Assembly (NCBI GenBank): GCA_003868215.1
Contig: QWDQ01000028.1
Coordinates: forward strand, 124,001-188,000
Direction: 5' to 3'
DNA length: 64,000 nucleotides
From: Pseudophaeomoniella oleicola
Lineage: Eukaryota > Ascomycota > Eurotiomycetes > Phaeomoniellales > Phaeomoniellaceae
Within the stretch, counting starts at the first letter, position 1, and each line of letters starts with the position of its first letter. Below, one piece after another: positions 36,695 to 46,876 of this stretch. The position numbers and the translations under genes were made by a program. The notes under the pieces were generated by a model. That model had not been told where the DNA came from and made no database searches. It saw only the letters and a list, made by a program, of their open reading frames with translations.

Positions 36695-38079
36695 ATGGCA
36701 GAGAACAGTTCGCGTAAGTCAATAGGCCGGATTCTGCCCTATGATCACTGACGAGGTGCACGTAGAGAGGCCGAGGGTTTTCTTTGATGTGGAAGTTGGT
36801 GGAAAACGAGAAGGCAGGATTGTCATTGAACTGGTATGTGATCACTCAGTCATATATACCTCATGAGTTGAAAACTGACATGGCTTCCTAGTTCTCAGAT
36901 GGTAAGAACACTCCCTACTGGCACCATGGTCACAACTGATAAGCACCAACAGTCGTTCCGAAGACAGCAGAAAATTTCCGTGCGCTTTGCACCGGAGAGA
37001 AGGGGCTCGGGAACTCAGGGAAGCAGTTGAGCTACAGAGGTATGAAAGACCGCATTCCACATGAACAAGTGCAGGATTGACGGATCACGCAGGCTCCATC
37101 TTCCACCGTGTCATCAAATCATTCATGATTCAAGGTGGTGACTTCACTGCGTTCAACGGCACTGGGGGAGAATCTATCTACGGCGAGAAGTTCGAAGATG
37201 AAAACTTCGAGCGGAAGCATGACAGACCGTTTCTCCTTTCTATGGCTAACTCAGGTCCTGGTAAGTCAGAGAGATATCATCTCCTCCATGGCGCAATGTT
37301 GACAGGTTGCAGCGACCAATGGCTCCCAATTCTTCATCACGACTGTACCTACTCCTCACCTGGACGGCAAGCATGTAGTATTTGGCGAAGTCATAAACGG
37401 AAAGAACATTGTCAGGAAGATCGAGAATCTACCTACGTCCTCCGACAAGCCACTTCAAGATGTGAAAGTGGTTGACTGCGGTCAATTGTCTGGTTCGACC
37501 TACGAAAGTGCTAAGGCGAAGCCTGTTGATGCTACAGGTGATCCTTATGAAGATTTCCCAGAGGACCAAGGCGAGGACATATCTGGCATCGAATACTTCA
37601 AAATCGCCTCAGAGTTGAAAGATCTCGGCAACAAAGCTTTCAAAGCAGGAGATCTCGAGACAGGTATCGAAAAGTACCAAAAGGGCTTGAGATACCTCAA
37701 CGAATATCCGGAAACTAACGACAATGACCCGAAAGACCTCGGAGCCCAGATGCAGCAGCTTCGCTTCAACCTACACAGCAACTCAGCCCTTCTAGCTCTC
37801 AAGTCGAAGCGTTACAGCGAGGCCGAGAAATGGGCCGGATTCGCCATCGACAACCTTCCAGAAGGCTCCAAGGACACAGACAAGGCAAAGGTATACTTCA
37901 GACGAGGAACGGCACGCGTCGGATTGAAGGATTCAGAATCAGGTCTCGATGACCTAGAAAAGGCTGCCAAATTCGCGCCAAGCGACGCCGGTATCCTCAA
38001 GGAGTTGAACGCTGTCAAGAAGGAGGTTTCCGAGCGGGCAAAGAAGGAGAAAGCGGCATACAAGAAGTTCTTTTCATAG
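36695..38079 (+). CDS. CPR6: Cyclophilin-40 type peptidyl-prolyl isomerase, Hsp90 co-chaperone
   Basis: Exons 36695-36713, 36766-36833, 36892-36901, 36953-37039, 37093-37260 and 37313-38079 give 372 aa, matching Cpr6/Cyp40. An N-terminal cyclophilin domain (~9-178) includes [10 protein letters not shown], the catalytic arginine in [16 protein letters not shown] and NGSQFFITT. The CypA tryptophan that binds cyclosporin is His here ([15 protein letters not shown]), as in Cyp40 proteins. The C-terminal half holds three TPR repeats that bind the Hsp90 MEEVD tail ([55 protein letters not shown]), ending in a basic helix. The third exon is only 10 nt (TTC TCA GAT G), fixed by the conserved [15 protein letters not shown] join. 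Confidence 0.96.
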
Positions 38080-38709
38080 GAAGAGCCACACAACTCAGGA
38101 GGTTCGGGTCAGATCATGTGCAGCAGCTGCATCAGCAATGGCGTTCCATGAGGGGGGTTAGAGTATCATAAAAGAAAGAGGGCCAGGAGATGAAAACGTC
38201 GGAGACGGTCCTTGTCCACAACATCTGGCATCTTCGCATTGATGAATGCATGCCTTCCGACATCATGTAGGGACATAAAGCACAGATTCATAAACCCAAA
38301 AAAAAGCACTTGATACGCTCAGAACGGATCCAACTCCTTGTCCTAGAGCTATGAATTCACGCTTCTAGATAATGTTACGACTTGACTACCTATTTACCTA
38401 CCTAGCGAACCGTCCTCCTAATACCACAGCCACGTGAAGCAATTAGTACCGTTCCACGTTCATTTCATCGTCCTTCACCTTCTTTTTTGCAGTCTGTCCT
38501 CCATCGTCAAACTTCACCGCTATCGTCACACGTCAAATTTTCATAATTTTTCTTGTTTCTCATATCCATTGTCCTAACTACTTGAGCCAGGCAAGCAATC
38601 ATAACCCAAGCCTCTCAGAAAATATATTTTCATTGCAACCGCCAGCTCCCCCTGTAAACAATCTGCCTGTCTACTTGGCTGCTGATCTGCAGCCAGTCAG
38701 CGAAGCAAC
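38080..38709. other. Intergenic region between tandem genes
   Basis: 630 bases with the CPR6 3' flank and the promoter of the next plus-strand gene. A CTACCTATTTACCTACCTAG run occurs near 38390, and a C/T-rich stretch at 38470-38560 precedes the next gene. Nothing else seen. Confidence 0.45.
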
Positions 38710-40376
38710 ATGCCTGCCATATCTAGAGCTCAAACTCACCTGAAGATCGAAGGTGAGCCAGAGTACTTCATCGTGCGATGTGCCGATGCGCTCAATGCGA
38801 CGCCGAGGATCAAGGGTCCACAGCTCGGTGAGCTTGTGGGGGATGATCAGAATCTGTTCATGACGGGCTATGCGGTGGCGAATCAGCCTTCAGATGAAGA
38901 ACGTGAGTATCTCTCTCTCCCCCTCTCTGTTCCTCTTTCTCTCGGTACTGAGGTGATGTGAGTTGTTCAAATGCTGACAAAAAGTTACTTGTAGTGGCCG
39001 AGATCCTGGGGCAGACGACAGATGAGGTTCTCTTGAAGCCGACGGCGCGCTTGGACGCGATTAGACACTACATCTCTCAGTGGAAAGTGAGGGGGTTGGT
39101 GGCTAATCGTGGAGATTATCGCTTAGCTCTTTTCGTCCATCCAAGTACAAGTGTCGATGCTATATGGCCGTCTGCAGCTGATCAACCTACCCTTCTGACT
39201 CCGTCTCAAATTTCAGCAAAGCTGTCGAGACTTCAAATCATCGAAAAGCACTTGGTCGATTTCATCGGGAGGAAGAAAGTCAAGCAAACGATGCAGCAGA
39301 TCGATTCAGCTGCCACCAGAGCTCTTTATGACCAGGTTCGCTCAGAAGCTCGTGCAATGCGATACCAGGCCTTTTCCAATTCCGCCCCACAACGATTGCC
39401 TACCCGTCCAGTTGGTGAACAAGGAGCCCTTGATCAGAAAGCAAAGCTACCCGAGAATGCAGCTATTGTCGACGACAAAAAGCAAAGTACTCTTTCCAAG
39501 AACCTCGTGCAGAAATCATCCCACGCTCATCCGAGACAACTCTCTGCTCCCATGCCGAAAGCCACTGCGAAGGCGGTCTTTCCTAATCTCGGCCAGGTTT
39601 CTCAAATTGAAATGCCTGACCATCAGCCGAAGGTCGTTGCAAAGCCTGCTGCAAAGAAGCGTCCAAATACAGCTGCGAATTCGACGGACGCCTGGCACCA
39701 AGGCGAAGAGAGCTTGAAGCACACTGCAGAGCTTGGAAAGGGACCAGCGGGGTCGAAGAGATTCGATACAGGAAAAAAACGAGATGCAGACCAGATCTCT
39801 TCCACGGTGTCTCCAATTTCTGAGGCCAAAGACACAGAACAGACACCAGACATTACGAAGAAACGGAGGATTACTGAAGCCGATTCTGGAGTGGCACCCA
39901 ATACTGTTGCTACCTGCGAAGTGCAGGCGTCAAACTCGAGCAACGAACACAAATATGGGGATCAGGTCGATCAAGCAAGCAGATCTAAGAACAATGGAAT
40001 CCGAGGAACGCCAGATCTCGAAGAATCTGTCGACAGACGAGAGAATGATGGAAAGGAACCTAGCGTCATTGCATCTGGAGAAAACGCCGCTTGGAATCAA
40101 ACATGCTCAAAGAACAGTGTAAACAAAGGACAGCTTTCGAGCCACGAACAAACACAGCAACAATCTGCGCGGAACTCTGTACAATCGACTGGGAGCATTG
40201 GCCAAGTCAACGAAGAGCATGGACTCTCGCATCATCATTACCAAGATTTTGAGCACCGCAACCAGTTCCTAGAGAGGGAGAATGCTGAGCTGAAAATCGA
40301 AATTGCCAAGCTGACCGAGAGGCTGGCCAATGTTGCTCGTCTACACGAAGTCCTTGAGACTTTCCTGAAGCCGTAA
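38710..40376 (+). CDS. Hypothetical protein with C-terminal coiled coil
   Basis: Exons 38710-38902 and 38995-40376 (92-bp intron, leucine codon split) give 524 aa. I do not recognise the family. Residues 1-~180 look folded, with alternating hydrophobic patterns (PEYFIVRCADALNA; LLKPTARLDAIRHYISQW; IEKHLVDFIGRKKVKQTMQQ). Residues ~185-465 are low-complexity Lys/Ser/Gln-rich with several basic clusters (KKRPNTA, KKRR) that could be nuclear localisation signals. The final ~40 residues form a strong heptad coiled coil (FLERENAELKIEIAKLTERL) ending FLKP. A nuclear scaffold or chromatin-associated role is possible but is inference only. Confidence 0.8.
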
Positions 40377-40855
40377 ATGAAAATACGGTAGCAAGAGCGC
40401 CTTAGACTAGTGTTGGAACATTATTTGACAGGTTTTTGCACAGCTGTTGGGCAGGGAAATAGGATTGGATAGGGGGAAGACATGAGGTGCTTCCTTAGTC
40501 GTTGGGAAAGCAGACTCTTTGGGCGATACAATCAGTTATTAGCCACCGTCATGATGTTTGAGTACTTCTCACGTAGAAGAAAGCAAGATAGATATAGATG
40601 TCAAATCGAAATCAAGTCCTCAATGACTATGTGATAAGGCATCTTGAGTGATCATGAGCTGGTGCGGAGAAAGCTGAAATTTGGAGATGATCTAATTGGT
40701 CCGAATCTGCCAAGCCTTTCCGTCCATTGACATGGTACTTCAACGCAATGCTCGCATCTCAATTCAATCCAGCCGGAAGCTAGCATTGAGCACCCGCTTA
40801 CTCGACTCAGATCTCTCCAGCGGTCGAAATAGCTGATTCGAGGTTGCAATTCATC
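40377..40855. other. Intergenic region: complex I subunit promoter
   Basis: 480 bases between two plus-strand genes, carrying the 3' flank of the coiled-coil gene and the promoter of the complex I gene. No gene, repeat or notable motif seen. Confidence 0.5.
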
Positions 40856-42370
40856 ATGCAACCAGGAAAGGTCGCTGGTAGGGCTCTCAGAGCCGCCCAA
40901 CCGTCCGTTTCCCAGCTCAGTTCATTATCACAACGGCGGGGCCTGCAAGACATTGCTATCTCAAGGACAGGCAAGCCTATTATTCGAGTGCAGGGTGGAA
41001 GGTATGTCCCATATAATTCCCACTGATGTGTCCAGGTAGCTTACACATACCCAGATCATCCCTTGGAGGTATTTGCGATTAAGACAAGAAATCGGAGATG
41101 CGATCAGCAACTGACGACAAGCAATAGGACACACCGCAACCGTTTTCGGCGCAACAGGCTTCTTGGGTAGATACATCGTTAACAGACTTGGTACGACCCG
41201 GATGGATGACATAAGAATGAGCTGGAATTGACTTGTTGCAGCTCGCGCAGGATGCACAGTGGTTGTACCTTACAGAGAAGAGATGGGCAAGAGGCATCTC
41301 AAGGTTTCAGGTGACCTTGGCAGAGTCGTCTTCATGGTATGTGAGCCGGAGCCTTACCTGGGAGCCTTACGTCTAATGTATGCAGGAATATGACTTGCGC
41401 AACACACAGTCTCTTGAGGAGAGCGTACGACATTCGGATATGGTCTTTAACTTGGTAGGCAGGAACTATCCAACGAAGTCAGTACAATGTTTGCCCAGAG
41501 AGCTTTACATACTCACGACCATAGGAACTTTGATTACGCGCAAGTGCATGTTGAGGGCACAGAAAGAATCGCCGAAGCTGTTGCGAAATATGACGTGGAC
41601 CGATTCATCCATGTCTCTTCGTACAACGCAGACCTAAACTCACCATCCGAATTTTTCAGAACTAAGGCTCAGGGTGAGCAAGTTGCTCGTCAAATATTCC
41701 CCGAAACGACGATCGTCCGCCCCGCCCCTGTATTCGGCTTCGAAGACAACCTCCTCCACAAACTAGCCGGTGTTACGAACCTCTTTACGAGTAACCACAT
41801 GAATGAGCGTTTCCGCCCAGTCCACGCTATAGACATTGGTATGGGCCTTGAGAAAATTGGCTATGATGATACAACCGCGGGTGAGACATTTGAACTTTAC
41901 GGTCCAACTGAATATTCGATGGCCGAAATCGCCGAACTCGTCGATAAAGAAATCATTAAACACAGAAGACACATCAACGTGCCAAAGCAATTACTGAAGC
42001 CAATCGCACATGCGCTAAACAAGTACCTTTGGTGGCCAATCCTATCTGCCGATGAGGTCGAACGAGAATACATCGATCAAAAGATTGACCAAAATGCAAA
42101 GACATTCAAGGACCTTGGTATCGAACCAGCTGAACTCGCAGATTTGACCTTCTACTACTTGGTTAGTTCCCTGTGTTTCTCCTTTCGTACCCCGTTTCCA
42201 GGCCATTCAATCCTCCAAACTCTCCCTACAGCCCATGCTTCCAAAACTAATACACGCTCCCCCATCGATAGCAAACATACCGAAGCTCATCCTACTACGA
42301 CCTACCCCCATCCACCGAACGCGAAAAGAGAGAAGAGAAGAAGTACATGCACGTCATCGATGACCAGTAG
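40856..42370 (+). CDS. nuo-40: NADH:ubiquinone oxidoreductase 40-kDa subunit (NDUFA9)
   Basis: Exons 40856-41001, 41055-41068, 41128-41190, 41242-41336, 41386-41477, 41525-42161 and 42272-42370 give 381 aa. This accessory subunit of mitochondrial complex I is an atypical short-chain dehydrogenase that binds NADPH at the hinge of the matrix arm. A basic, Ser/Ala-rich presequence (~1-33) is followed by GGHTATVFGATGFLGRYIVNRL (the Rossmann GxxGxxG loop), DRFIHVSSYNA, FRTKAQGEQVAR and IVRPAPVFGFED. The conserved C-terminal tail ends YYDLPPSTEREKREEKKYMH, recovered only by joining the last exon after a 110-bp intron. Exon 2 is a 14-nt micro-exon required to rebuild GGRSSLGGHT. ATG 40856 is the first in frame. 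Confidence 0.96.
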
Positions 42371-42865
42371 TGGTAGCATCGAAAAGAGTGTAGCAGTATT
42401 TTGGCGTTTTCAGAGTTGTACTTACTGTCAGTAGTTGTGGTGGTGCTGGTACTGGTGCTGGTCCCGAGGATGGTCATAGTCATAGTATAGGACAGAAGGC
42501 AGAAAAAAAAGAAAGAGGAGTGTTTCGCACATAGCACCTTTTGTACATGTAGATATATACATGCAAACGTCGTACCAAAAAGAAATGACTTTCCTTTTAG
42601 ATAATAGTTAGGGCTTCATACTGTGTATACATGTAGAGCACGTCTGAGTCCGGTACTTAGCGACTTCAGATGTAGACACCTTATAAGCCCTTCAGCAGTC
42701 ATTGAAATCTGAAATCTGAAATCTTCAATATTACATTATCAAAATTCTCGCAATCAACTACTCAAGTAACTTCCCAGGATCTGCCCCAAAAATGAGCAGC
42801 CACTGACCGCCGGCTGATTGAGCACCTACCTGGTTTACTGACTAGATCGAGGTGATTACTACTAC
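42371..42865. other. Convergent intergenic region (3' flanks)
   Basis: About 500 bases between the stop codons of the complex I gene (plus) and VAC14 (minus). It has a short GGT/GCT-rich simple-sequence patch near 42431-42462 and an A-rich run at 42504-42513. No gene seen. Confidence 0.5.
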
Positions 42866-45800
42866 TCACTTCTTGCCCTGTTTCCCACGTCCGATACTCC
42901 CCGTCAATCTCCCGAAATTACTCAGACTGCTTTTACTCTTCTGGTGGCCACTGCTCTGGCTGACACCGATACCTGAACCTCCACCAGCGCCAGATGCTGC
43001 TCCGCCACTTCCACCCATACCGCCTCCCGCCTTGTACCTTCCATTCGCTGCGCTCCCTGGTCGCACGATTCCTGATGCGTCGGTCGCGTTGGCTCTTTCG
43101 CCCATGGAACCGCCTCTCAACGGTATGTCAGGTAGAGCTTTCTCCCCTCTCAGGAATCTAGCATCGTCGAAAGTTCCCTCGTATTTGCCTCTCCTTCCGA
43201 TGCCACCATTGGTAGGAGCATCTGAGTCGCTGTCCGCAGCAAGGCCGCGGTTCCTTCGTCGGGCCTTTTCCTGGGTCGATCTGAACTTTTCGAGAAGATC
43301 AACCCATCTAACATTGTCCGAAGATGAAATGTTGGGATCCCTGGTTTTTGACCCCGTTGACGAACCGGAGAGTCGGGAGGTTGTGGATGCAATTGTTGGT
43401 GACGTCCCGGGAAGTATACTGGGTCGGTCATTAGATTGAGAGGAACTGGAGAGGGGAGTAGGAAAAGAAGCTGGGGGTTCATTTATAGTCGTAGAGACAT
43501 TGGAACGTTGACGGGAATGATGATATGTTGAAGAGAGTCTGGGGAAGAGAGATTATGAGAAGACTATTTGGAAATGAAGGGCACATGATGGGGGATTCCG
43601 AGTTCATCGCACCAAGGAAGCCTCCTGTTAAGAGAAAGAGATATCCGAAGGAATGGATGTAATGGGTAAATATAGCAGGATGGAAAGGGACTTCGAAGCT
43701 TGCTTTGCACTTACGATGAGGGCCGAGCGGGCGTGTGAATGAGCCCTATGGAGGAGACAGAGTTAAGGCGATTTTTCAGAGCAGCGAAAGCCGAGGACTG
43801 CGGCAATAGCATAAGTAGTCCGTATAAACACTTGTAGAGATATGGATAACGTTCAGGTTCGAGGAGTTGAAGACGGAGATCTGTGGTTTCGTTAGATGGA
43901 CGAACGATGCCACGTGTAGGATTACATACATGTGAAAACTGGTGACTCAAGAAGCTGAACAAGTTTATCGATCTGTATGAGCATATTGACAGTCATTTCG
44001 AGCTCAGCGCTGCATTGGTCAGTATCCAAAGAGCTGACGTACTGGACAAAAACCTACAAAATCTGCAGAAGATTATACGCCTGCTCGTAGGCTTGTGCAA
44101 GCAGGCAAAGAGAGAATGTCGCAACGGCATTATGACACCACGATCTGAAAAGAGCGACAAAAAACATTTGGCCGTCCTGTATGCTGTTAGCAGATCCAGC
44201 CAGAATTAGCCCAGTAGAGGGGAGCCACCTTAGTCTCTAAGTTGCGGAGGCGTTTGCGCATGTCCGCTAGCTCAGGTGCAGTTATGAGATTGTTGTTGAG
44301 GTTCTGGACCATTATACTTGCAAATTCAATGTCTTCATCCTTCTCGAGACAATCGGCTAGAGTGCGATATATCCTTTCCGGGCTCAGATTCATGCAAAGC
44401 TGCCGTATGATTAGGTTGCCCCTGTTTTCCAGCAATTTTCTGTCTGTTGAGAATAGCTGGAGCAGATTGACCATAAATGATGTGAAGTACCCATCTTCAC
44501 TATTTCTAGATATCTGAGAGAGAAGTTGGAGGTCTCTGGTCACGACCGACTCAGAAGGATCTGACAGAGTCTTCAGCAACGCAGGGAACGTGCCATCGTT
44601 GAAGGCTACAACCTTCCGCGGAGCTTTTCTGTGTAGCATTATGAGCCAGGATAGCGCGGCAACCCTCGTAGCTTCATTCTCATTCAAAAACTGAAGTGTG
44701 AGAGCGTTGACCGCCGCAGCATAATCGAGATCTGATATTGGTTGAGGCGTTGGAGCAAGGCTGCTTGGAGAACCGCTATCCGGTTGTGGAGTCTCAATCT
44801 GGGGACCTTCCGATTGTACTTCACTTGTTGATGCTGCTTTACCTGTCAGTCCCGACCCACGTCTGCTCTCTCTACCATCAGCATCCTTGACTGGCTTCGT
44901 AGCAGCGGCTGCGGTCTTTGGTTTCTCGGCAAGGGCCCCTTCATCAGCGAAAGAAACAATGTAATCCATGAGAGCGTTGTTTACTCTGCTAGCAGCAGTA
45001 CGCACTTGGTCAGACGAAGCGGATAGGGCCGGCAACACTTGTGATAACAGCCTCGGGACGAATTGGAGAATGTCTTCGGGGCTGATCTCAAAGAAACTCT
45101 CGATCCATCGAAGGGCAACGATTCCAATTTCTTCGTCCTTCTGCCCTGTCAAACCATTGGCAGCATTCGGCGGTTGCGGTCCCTTAGTGTTTGTCGAATC
45201 GACGAACTGAAGTAGGATGTCAAGGATCTTGGCATGGTCGACCATAACATCTTGACCAGGTACCCAATCATCGTCACGAATAGTGCCGTCGTTATCATCG
45301 TTACTTCCAGCACCGTCCTCAGAACCTGCAATGGCCGTCTCATCCTGCTCGTCTGGTGGGCTGATGGAAGTGACGCCACTTGCACTATCACTTGGCAACG
45401 AGGCTTTGTTGTCCTCGAAGTTGCTTCTGGACTTTCGACTCTCTTCGATACCCCTCTTTATCCGAGCAACTTTTTTGATTTCATTGAGAAATCTCTCCAG
45501 TAAGCCTTGGGTTGCCACATAGACATCCCTGTGTGGATCACTGAGGAATTTGAACAGACCACCGAGAAAAGCCGGTAGGTACGATACAAGTTCTAGGTCA
45601 GGTATTGTATCCAGAAGAGTCAGCCAGGAGACGAGGAAAGTCCTAGTGAATGGGTTGATAACATGGATCCTTTCTTGCAGTAGTGGAATGAATTTGGCCA
45701 ACGAGAAGGCAGTAGGGAGCTCTGTCGATGAAGTATCCGAGCCCGAGCCGTGGTTTGGGTCGTCTAGAGACTCCCCGTGCGGCTTCTCCGAGAATTGCAG

Positions 45801-46453
45801 AACAGACACGTATGAGGCTGCAGATTCCGAGACAATGTCTTTCACAAGTCTATCAAGCAGTTCGGCTCCATTTTTGACGGAAAGCTCTGAGTCCGCGGCT
45901 AGCTGATGACGTGTGTCAGCTTGTCATTCCCTAATCATACAGTGAGGTTTACCTTGCATAGAGCGTCAAAGATCTCATTGAAGAATAGCAAAATCTCCCC
46001 CTTTGCAACTTTGGCGATGTTGTACATGCTTTCGCAGGCATAATATCGAACCCGTGCATCTTGATCTGTAAAGCATGCCAGTACTGGTGGCACGATTTCC
46101 TGAAGAAATGGTGCAACCTCTTCCTAGTGCAATGTGAGCATAATCAAGGGATCTGAGAGACAGTCTTACTGATCCTAGAGCAATAGCGGTAGCTGCAAGA
46201 CCTATCAAACCACCATTCCGTGCATGCGGTTGATGAACAGCATATGCATATTCATGGCACAGCTGGTCAACGATCTTACCAATCTTTTCGTGATCTTTGT
46301 CGGCACTGGCTTCCCTAACCAATCGCTCGAGCCTGTGATAGTGTTCAGTTGCATCACTTTAAATGGAGGTCATTTAGGAACATACTCAAGTGCACCTTGT
46401 TTCCTTTTATCATAGAGCTTGTCGGTGAGCAGTCGTTGGACGGCGGCGTCCAT
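42866..46453 (-). CDS. VAC14: Vac14, scaffold of the Fab1 PI(3,5)P2 kinase complex
   Basis: Eight exons (minus): 46386-46453, 46170-46332, 45953-46123, 44229-45902, 44058-44176, 43930-44009, 43715-43880 and 42866-43538; 1037 aa. Vac14 is a HEAT-repeat scaffold on the vacuole that assembles Fab1 kinase and Fig4 phosphatase to control PI(3,5)P2 and vacuole size. Recognised parts: HEAT repeats in the N-terminal half ([57 protein letters not shown]), a Ser/Asp-rich linker, and the Fig4-binding C-terminal fold ([40 protein letters not shown]). A Ser-rich tail carries [20 protein letters not shown] and then an Arg/Gly-rich end. The last intron has a competing acceptor (see findings). Confidence 0.93.
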
Positions 46454-46876
46454 GACTCTCTTCCAAGGCACGTGGTGCCGAAGGTCTCACACTCGGAATA
46501 CCCAACAACTATGCACGTCCAACTCGATCAATCATTCCATTTCATTCCTTTGATTTCGTGATTCCCAGCCGAAAAAGCAGAATCAATCTCATATTTGTGT
46601 GTTGGTCAAGAGAAGATGATGTTGTTTCGTAGGTGTCGGGGATGTTACGAGGTTGCACAGTTTATGAAAGCAAGTTCGCGGCAAGACCCCTACCGCGTCC
46701 TGCCAATCATGGCCAGTGCGGGTTTCTATGGGATAGGATCAGGTATCTAGAGATGAACATTTCATGGCTCACAATCAAATTATATTATTCGTGTCTGTCA
46801 ATCATCTTATTCATTACGTACTTCTTGACGCTTTCTATGTATACTATTTACAATAATCGCCAATGCACAGAGGCAA
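46454..46876. other. Intergenic region between RAD54 stop and VAC14 start
   Basis: About 420 bases between tandem minus-strand genes: the RAD54 3' flank and VAC14 promoter. The RAD54-proximal part (46770-46860) is AT-rich. No gene seen. Confidence 0.5.

Noticed and set aside
42852-43439. A 195-codon plus-strand open frame rich in Pro and Leu
   Set aside because: It is antisense to the last VAC14 exon, which restores a conserved tail ([10 protein letters not shown]..) in a fully consistent splice model. The plus-strand product has no domain.
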